Source: Megasphaera hominis
GTDB lineage: Bacteria; Bacillota; Negativicutes; Veillonellales; Megasphaeraceae
Direction: 5' to 3'
NCBI RefSeq assembly: GCF_014269395.1
Contig: NZ_JACOGK010000029.1
Location: 1-39,565 of the forward strand
DNA: 39,565 bases
The translations under genes and the position numbers were made by a program. Positions 1 to 6,952 of this stretch are shown piece after piece. Every line of letters starts with the position of its first letter. Positions within the stretch are counted from its first letter, which is position 1. Below the pieces are notes generated by a model. The model was not told the origin of the DNA, did not search any database, and saw only the letters and a program-made list of their open reading frames with translations.

Positions 1-118
1 GTACAGAGGATTTGTTTACTGACAATCGTGCTACAGCATGAGATACTGATTCTTTTCCTGCAAGAATATCTAGCACCGTATGTAGTTTTTCTTCTGCACA
101 AACCTTAGTTCTATGCAT
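1..118 (-). CDS. IS3-family transposase OrfA-like, N-terminus only
   Basis: The minus strand from the ATG at 116-118 reads MHRTKVCAEEKLHTVLDILA and continues with GKESVSHAVARLSVNKSSV before the window ends. This is the charged N-terminal helix plus helix-turn-helix usually found at the start of IS3/IS150-type OrfA proteins, which bind the element's ends. Only 39 codons are visible, so neither the catalytic DDE part nor the frameshift region can be examined. A purine-rich ribosome binding site (AAGGGAG) precedes the start by about 7 bases and lies within an arm of the terminal inverted repeat. Confidence 0.68.
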   Translation of the reverse strand, partial: MHRTKVCAEEKLHTVLDILAGKESVSHAVARLSVNKSSV

Positions 119-123
119 AATAA

Positions 124-184
124 ATGCTCCCTTCCAAGTAGAGTGAGATTTTATTATTTCTCATGTCTACCTAGAAGGGAGCAT
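124..184 (-). repeat. Inverted repeat at the IS end, covering the transposase RBS
   Basis: ATGCTCCCTTC at 124-134 pairs with GAAGGGAGCAT at 174-184, with a partly complementary AT-rich interior. On a transcript read in from outside the element, this hairpin would bury the transposase ribosome binding site. Such a layout is known to shield insertion sequences from neighbouring transcription. The arms are seen directly; the role is inferred. Confidence 0.6.
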
Positions 185-188
185 ATCA

Positions 189-497
189 GAATCTCTCGTC
201 CTGACAGGTATCCTATTAGTAGTATTTATGATTGTCTACCCGTTTATTATCCGTTCGGAAGAAGCTAAGCTGCAGCGTCATTTTGGTTCTGCTTATACTG
301 CCTATGTGCAGGAAGTACCCCGCTTTTTCCCGGATTTCCGCCTGTATCACGAACCGAAAACCTACGCCGTAAGCCCGAAAGTGTTCCGGCATGCTGCCTT
401 TGACGTCCTCTGGTTCATCTGGGCTGTAGGCATTTTGGAATGTTTGGAAGGGCTTCAGGAGGCAGGAATTATTCCTTTATTATTACAAATTTACTAA
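189..497 (+). pseudogene. C-terminal remnant of an isoprenylcysteine methyltransferase-like membrane protein, cut by the IS
   Basis: An open frame continues out of the IS end (TGILLVVFMIVYPFIIRSEE) and ends at 497. The part RSEEAKLQRHFGSAYTAYVQ followed by VPRFFP matches the C-terminal signature of the ICMT/PEMT-like methyltransferases, in which a membrane helix is followed by E-E-x-L, F-G-x-x-Y-x-x-Y and a V-P-R-F-P stretch. Everything upstream, including most membrane helices, is missing and the IS sits at the break, so the gene is best read as disrupted. An internal ATG at 228 would give 89 residues, but no good ribosome binding site precedes it. A second hydrophobic stretch lies near the C-terminus. 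Confidence 0.65.
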
Positions 498-538
498 AAA
501 ATGGCCCGTATAACAGACTGTCTATTTACTCTTGACCC

Positions 539-570
539 ATTCCTTGAGATAATAAGGAATACGCTATAAA
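539..570 (+). promoter_or_regulatory. Possible promoter with overlapping inverted repeat
   Basis: ATTCCTT (539-545) and AAGGAAT (554-560) form a 7-base inverted repeat with an 8-base spacer. TTGAGA (544-549) and TATAAA (565-570), 15 bases apart, could be a weak promoter for the gene at 594. The short spacing makes this uncertain. Confidence 0.3.
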
Positions 571-593
571 TGGAATAAAAGGAGGCAGTTTAC

Positions 594-869
594 ATGCATG
601 ATGATGCAGCGTTCTCAGAAGAAGAACTGCAGATATTGCAACGGCTTGAACACAAGAATGAAGTTTTCGAAGCATCTGCTGATCCGTTGAGTACCTGGCA
701 GTCCGGCTGGAGTGAAGGCTGGCAGGAAGGTGCGCGGGATGAAGCTGAACGTATTATTGGCAACCTCTTGCAGCTGCATGCCGAAAGGGAGCTCATTTCT
801 CAGGCCACGGGCTGGTCCCAGGCGGAAATCGAAGCCGTCCGGGTACAGGCAGAAAAGGAGAAAGGCTGA
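594..869 (+). CDS. Small hypothetical protein, Rpn-nuclease-tail-like
   Basis: This 91-residue, strongly acidic and helical protein has a good ribosome binding site (AAGGAGG) about 10 bases before its ATG. Its middle (SGWSEGWQEGARDEAERI) and end (LISQATGWSQAEIEAV) resemble the C-terminal tail of Rpn/PD-(D/E)XK 'recombination-promoting nuclease' proteins, where a G-x-x-E-G repeat is followed by a short helix ending in x-x-A-E-I. The nuclease domain itself is absent, so it is either a stand-alone tail-like protein or a remnant. The stop codon overlaps the start of the next gene by one base (TGATG), so the two are probably translated together. Function unknown. Confidence 0.6.
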   Translation: MHDDAAFSEEELQILQRLEHKNEVFEASADPLSTWQSGWSEGWQEGARDEAERIIGNLLQLHAERELISQATGWSQAEIEAVRVQAEKEKG

Positions 870-1654
870 TGTACGAAAAGGAAATGGCTGCCCTTGTACA
901 ACGGGCCGGGGCGCTGCTGACAGACACTACGCAGGCACTGGAGATTACAGCGAAGGGACGCGCTAATTTTGTGACCCAGATGGATGTAGCCGTACAAGAA
1001 CAGCTGCGCCGGGATCTGCATGAATTAGATCCGTCTGTCGTACTGCTGGCAGAAGAACAGAAAAATGGGCAGCCCAAAATAGAGGGACGGTATTGGATTC
1101 TTGACCCTATTGACGGAACGCAGAACTTTATCCGCCATTTGGGCCTTTCTGCTGTCAGTCTGGCCTATTATGAAAACAGGCAGATTATGAGCAGTGTCAT
1201 TTATAACCCTTTTACCAAGGAACTATTTCAGGCCGTCCGCGGTCAGGGAGCTTTTTTGAATGGCCGGAAAATTCAGGTGACAGAAACAGCTTCATTGGAA
1301 GATTCCTTGGTCGCTGTCGGTACTTCACCGTATGAACGGGAATATACGGCGACTAACTTTGCCCTTTGGCAGGAAATATTCCGCCACAGTCTGGACATCC
1401 GGCGTTCGGGGAGCGCCTGTCTCGATTTGGCCTATGTAGCAGCCGGACGCTATGACTGCTATTTTGAACGAAATCTGAAGCCCTGGGATATGGCAGCGGG
1501 CATTCTTTTAGTAGAAGAAGCCCAGGGCCGGGTGACTAATTACGTAGGAGAACGTCCTGCTATTGTAGGTAATGACGATATTTGTGCAGGCAATGTACAC
1601 GTGCAGCCAGAGCTCCTTGCCTATATACAGCGGTTTTGGCACGATAATGGATAA
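869..1654 (+). CDS. Inositol monophosphatase family protein
   Basis: This 261-residue protein is a lithium-sensitive-type sugar phosphatase of the inositol monophosphatase/CysQ fold, about the usual length. The metal site is visible: E62-E63 in LLAEEQ, the D-P-I-D-G-T motif at 79-84 (D79, D82) and the second signature PWDMAAG with D207. Likely substrates are inositol phosphate, 3'-phosphoadenosine 5'-phosphate or a sugar phosphate; the sequence alone does not decide. It starts one base inside the preceding small gene. The glycine of the usual G-E-E motif is alanine here, which is a mild variant. Family assignment is firm, substrate is open. Confidence 0.88.
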   Translation: MYEKEMAALVQRAGALLTDTTQALEITAKGRANFVTQMDVAVQEQLRRDLHELDPSVVLLAEEQKNGQPKIEGRYWILDPIDGTQNFIRHLGLSAVSLAYYENRQIMSSVIYNPFTKELFQAVRGQGAFLNGRKIQVTETASLEDSLVAVGTSPYEREYTATNFALWQEIFRHSLDIRRSGSACLDLAYVAAGRYDCYFERNLKPWDMAAGILLVEEAQGRVTNYVGERPAIVGNDDICAGNVHVQPELLAYIQRFWHDNG

Positions 1655-1666
1655 CATTTTTTAATA

Positions 1667-1720
1667 AATAATTACTTTTAACTATTATCTAATAGTGCAT
1701 TATATTAAATAGTAATTATT
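1667..1720 (+). repeat. AT-rich nested inverted repeat
   Basis: AATAATTACT (1667-1676) pairs with AGTAATTATT (1711-1720), and CTATT (1682-1686) with AATAG (1691-1695) nests inside. It follows the phosphatase gene by about 12 bases and precedes the promoter of the XRE gene. It could be a weak transcription stop or a regulator site. No long T-run follows. Confidence 0.4.
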
Positions 1721-1762
1721 ACAAATTTTTCCACAATAAACAATATATTTTGGTGTATAACG

Positions 1763-1771
1763 TGGTATAAT
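1763..1771 (+). promoter_or_regulatory. Extended -10 promoter for the XRE gene
   Basis: TGGTATAAT is a perfect TATAAT (1766-1771) with an extended TGn element. No good -35 is seen at the usual spacing. It points to the XRE regulator at 1877, leaving a leader of about 100 bases. Confidence 0.55.
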
Positions 1772-1798
1772 GGTTGTAGAAAAAATATTTAGTAATGA

Positions 1799-1836
1799 TA
1801 TATAACGCAGATGCTTCTGCAGCTGCATTTTATATA
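1799..1836 (+). promoter_or_regulatory. Palindromic leader element before the XRE gene
   Basis: TATATAA (1799-1805) and TTATATA (1830-1836) are complementary, with ATGC (1811-1814) and GCAT (1824-1827) nested between them. It lies downstream of the -10 at 1766, so it could be an operator for the adjacent small HTH protein or a leader hairpin. Confidence 0.35.
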
Positions 1837-1876
1837 CTACGTCTCAGGTTTTGCACCATGACAGGAGAGATGACCT

Positions 1877-2125
1877 ATGCAAGAATACGGCAGACTGAGA
1901 GAATTACGGTATGAAGCCAGACGTTCCCAGCAGGAGATTGCAGACATGCTGCATTGCACACAGGTTGCTTACAGTTTGTATGAATCAGGAAAACGAAAAA
2001 TTTCGATTGCTAGGCTGGCTATTTTAGCACGTTTCTATGAAACGTCTATTGATTATCTGGTAGGACTGGTTGACGAACGTAAACCGGCAGGCCCTTACGT
2101 AAAGGACTGGAAAGAACTTCGCTAA
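1877..2125 (+). CDS. XRE-family HTH regulator (82 aa)
   Basis: A single helix-turn-helix domain of the Xre/Cro type fills most of the protein: SQQEIADMLHCTQVAYSLYE, then a K-R-x-I-x-x-x-x-L-x-x-L-A-x-x-Y block and SIDYLVGL, which is typical of small cytoplasmic regulators. There is no ligand or metal domain. The ATG has a ribosome binding site (AGGAGAG) about 9 bases upstream. It has its own extended -10 promoter and two inverted repeats in the leader that could be autoregulatory sites, and it ends at a strong terminator. The target is unknown; the neighbouring dehydratase is convergent, so control of that gene is not implied by position alone. Confidence 0.85.
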   Translation: MQEYGRLRELRYEARRSQQEIADMLHCTQVAYSLYESGKRKISIARLAILARFYETSIDYLVGLVDERKPAGPYVKDWKELR

Positions 2126-2130
2126 TGAAA

Positions 2131-2168
2131 AAGACTGTGTGACCGAAAGGCCACACAGTCTTTTTTTT
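2131..2168 (+). terminator. Bidirectional intrinsic terminator between xre and ilvD
   Basis: GACTGTGTG (2133-2141) pairs with CACACAGTC (2152-2160), with an A-run before and eight Ts after. It serves the XRE gene and, read backwards, the convergent dehydratase gene ending at 2184. Confidence 0.88.
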
Positions 2169-2183
2169 ATTTGCTTTTTATGC

Positions 2184-3845
2184 TTATTCGATGATCGCAC
2201 CATAATGGGCCGATTTGACCAGACGGGAATAGATGGAAAGATACCCGTCTTTGATCTTCGGTTCCGGTGCCGTCCAGGCTTTAAGCCGTGCGTCGATTTC
2301 TTCTTGCGGCACGAGGAGATCCAAGCGGCGCTTAGGAATATCGATGCGGATCTTGTCGCCATTTTTAACGATAGCCAAGGGACCGCCTTCGGCTGCTTCC
2401 GGTGAAATGTGGCCGACGAAGCCGCCCTTATTCGAGCCGGAGAAGCGCCCGTCTGTAATCAGGAATACGTCTTCAGCCAGCCCGTAGCCCAAGAGCAGTT
2501 CTAAGGGTGTGAACATTTCCCGCATGCCCGGACCGCCTTTAGGTCCTTCGTAACGGACGACGATAATATCGCCTTTTTCAATTTTATTATCATAAATGGC
2601 CTGGGTCAGGTCTTCTTCGCAATCGTATACCTTGGCAGGGCCTTCGAAGACATGATGTTCCAAGGGAATCGCAGCGGGCTTGCAAACGCCGGAAAGCGGT
2701 GCCAAATTGCCCTTGATAATGGCCAGACCGCCGTCGGGACGAATGGGATCGCTAATGGGATGAATGACTTCCGGTCTCAGGATGCGGGCATCCTTCAGGT
2801 TTTCTGCCATCGTCTTTCCCGTTACGGTCATGACATTGCCATGTAAGAGCGGTAAAATTTCATGCATGACAGCAGGTACGGCGCCGGCTTCGTAGAAATC
2901 TACCATATCGTACTTGCTGGCCGTCATGAGGCGGGCAATCTGCGGTGTAGAGCGGCTCAATTGTTCATAGTCATCGATGGTAAAGGGCACCTTGGCTTCA
3001 TGAGCAATGGCCAGGATGTGCATGATCAGGTTCGTCGAACCGCCGATTGCCATGCCTAAGCGTACGGCGTTTTCGATGGATTCCCGTGTAATGATATCGC
3101 GCGGGCGCAACCCTTCTTTTACCAGATCGACAATGCGGCGGCCTGATTGACGGGCTACATCCATGCGTTTCTTATCGACCGTCGGAATCATGGCAGAACC
3201 CGTAAGGGACATGCCCAGGCCTTCGGCGAGGCAGCTCATGGTGTTGGCTGTGCCGATCATCTGGCACGAACCCGGTGTCGGACAGGCAGCCCGTTCTACT
3301 TCTTCAAATTCTTCACGGCTGCATTTTCCCGAACGGAATTTACCAGCATATACGGCCGTTTCATTGACGTCAATGTCTTCCCCGTTGTGTTTACCCGGGT
3401 ACATGGGGCCGCCGTTTACGACGATGGCCGGCAGGTTAAGACGGGCTGCGGCCATGAGAATGGCCGGTACGATTTTGTCGCACGAGCCCAAAAGAACCAT
3501 GCCATCCAGCATATGGGCCTGTACCATGATTTCGATGCTGGCCGTAATGATTTCACGGGACGGCAGAATGTAATGCATGCCATCGTGGCCTTGGGCGATG
3601 CCGTCACAGCCGCCAATGGTGCCGAATTCGCAGGGTGTACCGCCGTTTTCTTCAATGCCGGCACGTACGTATTCAGCGACGCGTTTCAGGTTATACTGGC
3701 CAGGGCAGATATCATTCCACGTATTGACAATGGCAATAAAGGGTTTTTTAAAATTATTGTCATTGTACCCCATAGAACGGTATAAACCACGGGCTAAGGC
3801 ACCCTTATCAGGGTCGCCAATAAATGAAGCACTTCTCCAGGTCAT
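2184..3845 (-). CDS. ilvD: IlvD/Edd-family dehydratase (dihydroxy-acid or sugar-acid dehydratase)
   Basis: This 553-residue iron-sulfur enzyme removes water from a 2,3-dihydroxy acid to give the 2-oxo acid. The three cysteines that hold the cluster in this family are present: C47 in NDICPG, C122 in GSCDKI and C194 in PTPGSCQM, with the I-T-D-G-R-F-S-G motif near the C-terminus. In the biosynthetic E. coli IlvD the last motif reads PTCGSC; here it is PTPGSC, and the N-terminus (MTWRSASFIGDP) is also not the usual one. No other branched-chain amino acid genes are near. The neighbours are a GntR regulator and an HpcH/HpaI aldolase, so a catabolic sugar-acid dehydratase is a real alternative. The start has AGGAGG about 10 bases upstream and a near-consensus promoter. 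Family certain, substrate not. Confidence 0.85.
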   Translation of the reverse strand: MTWRSASFIGDPDKGALARGLYRSMGYNDNNFKKPFIAIVNTWNDICPGQYNLKRVAEYVRAGIEENGGTPCEFGTIGGCDGIAQGHDGMHYILPSREIITASIEIMVQAHMLDGMVLLGSCDKIVPAILMAAARLNLPAIVVNGGPMYPGKHNGEDIDVNETAVYAGKFRSGKCSREEFEEVERAACPTPGSCQMIGTANTMSCLAEGLGMSLTGSAMIPTVDKKRMDVARQSGRRIVDLVKEGLRPRDIITRESIENAVRLGMAIGGSTNLIMHILAIAHEAKVPFTIDDYEQLSRSTPQIARLMTASKYDMVDFYEAGAVPAVMHEILPLLHGNVMTVTGKTMAENLKDARILRPEVIHPISDPIRPDGGLAIIKGNLAPLSGVCKPAAIPLEHHVFEGPAKVYDCEEDLTQAIYDNKIEKGDIIVVRYEGPKGGPGMREMFTPLELLLGYGLAEDVFLITDGRFSGSNKGGFVGHISPEAAEGGPLAIVKNGDKIRIDIPKRRLDLLVPQEEIDARLKAWTAPEPKIKDGYLSIYSRLVKSAHYGAIIE

Positions 3846-3892
3846 AATTATTACGCCTCCTATAGTATCCTAGCATTCCAATTATACTGTAA

Positions 3893-3922
3893 ATTATAGG
3901 AGTAGCTCAGGGAGTATGTCAA
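3893..3922 (-). promoter_or_regulatory. Promoter of the ilvD-like gene
   Basis: On the minus strand, TTGACA (3922-3917) and TATAAT (3898-3893) stand 18 bases apart. Both hexamers match the sigma-70-type consensus exactly. Confidence 0.8.
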
Positions 3923-3934
3923 CGACTGCAGCGG

Positions 3935-3953
3935 CAACATATAGGGTATGTTG
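3935..3953. promoter_or_regulatory. Palindrome upstream of the ilvD promoter, candidate GntR operator
   Basis: CAACATA (3935-3941) and TATGTTG (3947-3953) are inverted repeats with a 5-base spacer, placed just upstream of the -35 box. A second, shorter one (GTAT, GAT, ATAC at 3962-3972) follows. The position between the GntR gene and its divergent or co-oriented neighbours makes these plausible binding sites for that regulator; this is inference. Confidence 0.45.
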
Positions 3954-4000
3954 TCAAATCGGTATGATATACAGAGGATACATCTGATTTGGTCATAAGA

Positions 4001-4024
4001 AAACCTCCGCGCAGGCGGAGGTTT
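4001..4024 (-). terminator. Intrinsic terminator after the GntR gene
   Basis: AAACCTCCGC (4001-4010) and GCGGAGGTTT (4015-4024) form a perfect 10-base stem with a 4-base loop. Read on the minus strand it ends in a T-run, 8 bases after the regulator's stop codon. Confidence 0.82.
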
Positions 4025-4031
4025 GAACAGC

Positions 4032-4721
4032 TTATACGAAATAATGGGGATACATTTTTTTTAGTGATTCGACGAGGGGCAGGACGCGGACAATGTGCTG
4101 GGACATTAACTCGACGATATTGGCAGCGTCTTGTCTGCGGATGGCGTCGACAATCTGGCTGTGCTGCTGATAGACGATTTCCATTTGTGTCGTCCCTGAA
4201 AGGGTGATCAAGACGCGTGTGCGCAAATAGTTCGGATCGGTCGTCGTCAAATAATCCCAAATGCGGGCCCGGTGGCAGCCTTCAAAAATCGTCTTATGCA
4301 GCGCTTCGTCCAGCTTAAAGAGGGCACTGTTATCGACGGCCAGGACGGCTTTTTCCTGGCGGACCAGATTATTTTCCAACCGCTTTAAATGGGTCTTGGG
4401 AAAATTCTTGCAGGCCTGCTGGATGATGATGCATTCGATGGCCTGGCGCATAAAGCACGAGTCATCGATTTGCTCTGTGCGGATGCGGGATACGGTCGTC
4501 TTGCGCTGGGGCACAATGTCCAGCAGCTGCAGCTGGGCTAAGCGGACGAAAGCATCGCGTACAGGCGTACGACTGATATGGAGCTGTGAAGAAATGTCTT
4601 GTTCCGAAATGCTGGTGCCCGGTTCCAGCTGGAAGGACATGATGTTGCTGTACATCATGCGAAAGACATATTCTCTGCTGTTTTCTCTTGGTTTGATGGG
4701 TGTAAGTTTTAGTTCCGACAT
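4032..4721 (-). CDS. GntR/FadR-family transcriptional regulator
   Basis: This 229-residue protein has an N-terminal winged helix-turn-helix (about residues 10-75; ISSQLHISRTPVRDAFVRLA) and a C-terminal all-helical FCD ligand domain (about 90-215). The FCD metal-binding pattern can be followed: D in FKLDEALHKTIFE with its histidine, H in QQHSQIVDAI and H in MSQHIVR. FadR-type proteins usually sense organic or sugar acids and repress catabolic genes. It is flanked by a dehydratase on the same strand and an aldolase transcribed away, and palindromes lie on the dehydratase side. The effector is probably the substrate of that pathway. Family is certain, target is inferred. Confidence 0.9.
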   Translation of the reverse strand: MSELKLTPIKPRENSREYVFRMMYSNIMSFQLEPGTSISEQDISSQLHISRTPVRDAFVRLAQLQLLDIVPQRKTTVSRIRTEQIDDSCFMRQAIECIIIQQACKNFPKTHLKRLENNLVRQEKAVLAVDNSALFKLDEALHKTIFEGCHRARIWDYLTTTDPNYLRTRVLITLSGTTQMEIVYQQHSQIVDAIRRQDAANIVELMSQHIVRVLPLVESLKKMYPHYFV

Positions 4722-4932
4722 AATGACCTCAGGTCTTTCTGCTATTTTTTTTAATTATAGCATAACTACAATAGATTATGCTAGAAATTTGTTCGTAAAT
4801 ACATTAAGTAAACGTGTCCGGTAGCCCGCACTGCTAGGGAATAACAGCCGTGTGTAAAGGGATAGTACTACTTGTATACTTTATTTAGATAGCAAGATTG
4901 TCATGTATGATAAATTGGTATTTTAGTTGCGT

Positions 4933-4960
4933 TTTACGTATGATGAAAAAGTGTTATGAT
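4933..4960 (+). promoter_or_regulatory. Promoter of the first aldolase gene
   Basis: TTTACG (4933-4938) and TATGAT (4955-4960) are separated by 16 bases, about 37 bases before the start codon. The rest of the 275-base gap from 4722 is AT-rich and holds nothing else I could assign. Confidence 0.5.
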
Positions 4961-4996
4961 AATCTTTAGTTAGAAAGTTCAAAAGGAGTGGTTGGA

Positions 4997-5758
4997 ATGA
5001 ATAAGTTTAAAGAAAAAATTCAAAATGGGGAAGCCGTACTCGGTACGTTCATCGAATTGAACAACCCTGCTATTGGCCAGATCGCAGGTATGGCCGGGTA
5101 TGATTTCGTCATTCTCGATGGGGAACACGGTGAAATCGCTGTGGAAGATGCAGCTGACTTAGCCCGCGCTGCTGCCTTAGCCGGCACGGCTGCTATTTTC
5201 CGCGTCAATGCCAACGATACGACGCTCATCGGCAAAGTACTCGATTGCGGCGCTGACGGTGTAGAAATTCCTGAAATCGGTTCGGCTGCAGAAGCACAGA
5301 AAGCGATTAACGGCGCTAAATTTACACCGGAAGGCGAACGGGGCTGCAACCGTTTTGTCCAGGCTGGTGAATATGGCCGCATGACGAGTGACCAGTTCTT
5401 TGGCGAATCCAACGCCAAGACGATCGTCGTTCTTCAGGTTGAAGGCCAGGACGGCGTCAATAACCTGCCGGAAATCCTGAAAGTAAAAGGCACAGACGTC
5501 GTTTTCATTGGGCCATATGACCTTTCGGCATCCTTAGGCGTTCCGGGACAGACGGAACATCCGAAGGTTCTCGAACAGATCGACAAGATCCTGGCTATGG
5601 GTAAGGAACAGGGCGTTGCTATCGGCCTTTATGTAGACAGCATCGAATCGGCTATTGCCTGGAAGAAGAGAGGCGTTCAGTATCTGGCCTTGCAGACAGA
5701 TACGGTCAGCCTGTATCAGCACTTTAAAGCCAATACAGATAAGTTCCACGCTGAATAA
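4997..5758 (+). CDS. HpcH/HpaI-family aldolase, paralog 1
   Basis: This 253-residue class II aldolase cleaves 2-keto-3-deoxy acids such as 2-dehydro-3-deoxyglucarate or rhamnonate to pyruvate or a related oxoacid plus an aldehyde. The known active-site positions of HpaI are all kept at the same numbers: H44 (DGEHGE), R69, and the metal ligands E149 (LQVEGQDG) and D175 (GPYDLSAS). The ATG at 4997 was chosen because AAGGAG ends 8 bases before it; an upstream GTG at 4988 lies inside that ribosome binding site. It is divergent from the GntR gene, suggesting control by it. A paralog, roughly half identical by eye, lies at 38324. The substrate is open. Confidence 0.88.
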   Translation: MNKFKEKIQNGEAVLGTFIELNNPAIGQIAGMAGYDFVILDGEHGEIAVEDAADLARAAALAGTAAIFRVNANDTTLIGKVLDCGADGVEIPEIGSAAEAQKAINGAKFTPEGERGCNRFVQAGEYGRMTSDQFFGESNAKTIVVLQVEGQDGVNNLPEILKVKGTDVVFIGPYDLSASLGVPGQTEHPKVLEQIDKILAMGKEQGVAIGLYVDSIESAIAWKKRGVQYLALQTDTVSLYQHFKANTDKFHAE

Positions 5759-5778
5759 AACCTACAGCCTTATGGCAT

Positions 5779-5820
5779 AAAAGACTATGCCGGGGATATT
5801 TCCCGGTCATAGTCTTTTTT
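5779..5820 (+). terminator. Intrinsic terminator after the aldolase
   Basis: AAAAGACTATG is paired with CATAGTCTTTT, and the stem continues through CCGGGGA/TCCCGG. Eight Ts end the structure. It starts about 20 bases after the stop codon. Confidence 0.88.
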
Positions 5821-5842
5821 TTAGGATTTTCTATTACGGATT

Positions 5843-5851
5843 TGCTATAAT
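5843..5851 (+). promoter_or_regulatory. Extended -10 promoter for the PPK2 gene
   Basis: TGCTATAAT gives a perfect TATAAT (5846-5851) with an extended TGn. It stands about 50 bases upstream of the PPK2 start. The -35 region is weak. Confidence 0.5.
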
Positions 5852-5900
5852 AGAGATGGAACTATTTGTAGAATGCTTTTATTTGCTAGGAGGGATTGGT

Positions 5901-6809
5901 ATGAATACGTCGCGCTACCGCGTAAAAGAGGGAGAAAAAATTGATCTGGCCAAGTTTCCTACAGGCTGCGATGTGGAGCAACTGGACAAAAAGAAGGTCA
6001 AGAATGAAGAAATGCCCAAGATGCTGGCAGAAATGAACGACTGGCAGGAAAAGCTGTGTGCTGATAATCACTATGGTATCGTCGTCGTCCTGCAGGCCAT
6101 GGATGCAGCCGGCAAAGACGGCACGGTAAAGCACGTTTTTACGAGTATGAATCCTGCCGGCGTACACGTGCACAGCTTTAAACAGCCGAGTGTGGAAGAA
6201 AAGGATCATGATTATCTGTGGCGTGTCAATAAAGCCTTGCCGGGGCGCGGAGAAATTGCCATTTTCAACCGTTCCCATTATGAAGACGTCATCGTTACGC
6301 AAATTCACGATATCATTAAGAGCGAAGGCATGCCTAAAAAATTGATCAGCCATGATATTTGGGACCAGCGCTATCGCCAGATTTGCGATTGGGAACGGTA
6401 TTTGACGGAAAATGGTTTCCTCTTTATTAAGATCTTTCTGCACGTATCGAAGGATGAACAGAAAAAACGCCTCATCGACCGGATCGTCACGAAGCAGAAA
6501 AATTGGAAGTTCTCCATGGCCGATATTAACGAACGCAAATACTGGGACCGCTATCAAAAAATATATGGCGAAGTCCTGGGGGCGACTTCGACCAAATACG
6601 CACCGTGGTATATCGTACCGGCTGATGACAAATGGTATACGCGTTACGTCGTTGCCCAGATCGTCCTCGATACGCTGCGCTACATCAAACCGTCCTTCCC
6701 CAAGCTGGCACCGGAAGTAGAAGAGCAGCTGAAACAGTTCCGGGCCCTCTTAAAAGAAGTGGATCTCGACGATTTGAAGACCATCGAGCAGGCCATTGAC
6801 AAGAAATAA
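5901..6809 (+). CDS. ppk2: Polyphosphate:nucleotide phosphotransferase, PPK2 family
   Basis: This 302-residue cytoplasmic kinase uses polyphosphate to phosphorylate nucleoside mono- or diphosphates (AMP, ADP or GDP). A Walker A-like loop is at 68-74 (DAAGKDG), and the lid region HDYLWRVNKALPGRGEIAIF and NRSHYEDV are the family hallmarks. The ATG at 5901 follows AGGAGGG by 6 bases; a frame extension to 5787 has no ribosome binding site and would run through the preceding terminator, so it was rejected. The length fits single-domain PPK2 enzymes. Which nucleotide it uses cannot be told by eye. It appears monocistronic, with no clear terminator in the gap that follows. Confidence 0.9.
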   Translation: MNTSRYRVKEGEKIDLAKFPTGCDVEQLDKKKVKNEEMPKMLAEMNDWQEKLCADNHYGIVVVLQAMDAAGKDGTVKHVFTSMNPAGVHVHSFKQPSVEEKDHDYLWRVNKALPGRGEIAIFNRSHYEDVIVTQIHDIIKSEGMPKKLISHDIWDQRYRQICDWERYLTENGFLFIKIFLHVSKDEQKKRLIDRIVTKQKNWKFSMADINERKYWDRYQKIYGEVLGATSTKYAPWYIVPADDKWYTRYVVAQIVLDTLRYIKPSFPKLAPEVEEQLKQFRALLKEVDLDDLKTIEQAIDKK

Positions 6810-6885
6810 TGTGAATTATAGTACTTAAAAAATAGGCACTATTACAGGATATAGAGAACAATACTGCCGGATAAAGCGTTTTATC

Positions 6886-6915
6886 TTGACTTGTTTTTCA
6901 CAATTTAAGTATAAT
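6886..6915 (+). promoter_or_regulatory. Promoter of the CoA-transferase gene
   Basis: TTGACT (6886-6891) and TATAAT (6910-6915) are 18 bases apart. The transcript would carry a leader of about 145 bases before the start codon at 7068. Confidence 0.75.
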
Positions 6916-6952
6916 AAAAAAGGTAACATATCTATTTTATATTCACTATTTG

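Larger units (their letters stand above)
1..188 (-). mobile_element. End of an IS3-type insertion sequence (partial)
   Basis: The element runs off the left edge of the window. Its end is placed at about 188, because the minus strand from there reads TGATATGCTCCC, a TGA-type terminus like those of IS3-family elements. Inside the end, ATGCTCCCTTC (124-134) is an inverted repeat of GAAGGGAGCAT (174-184). A coding frame with a transposase-like start (1-118, minus) lies just inside. The target-site duplication cannot be checked because the other end is outside. The family is inferred from the terminus and the start of the protein only. Confidence 0.72.

Noticed and set aside
5787..5900. N-terminal extension of the PPK2 protein
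   Set aside because: It would start inside the terminator of the aldolase gene and upstream of the promoter at 5843.
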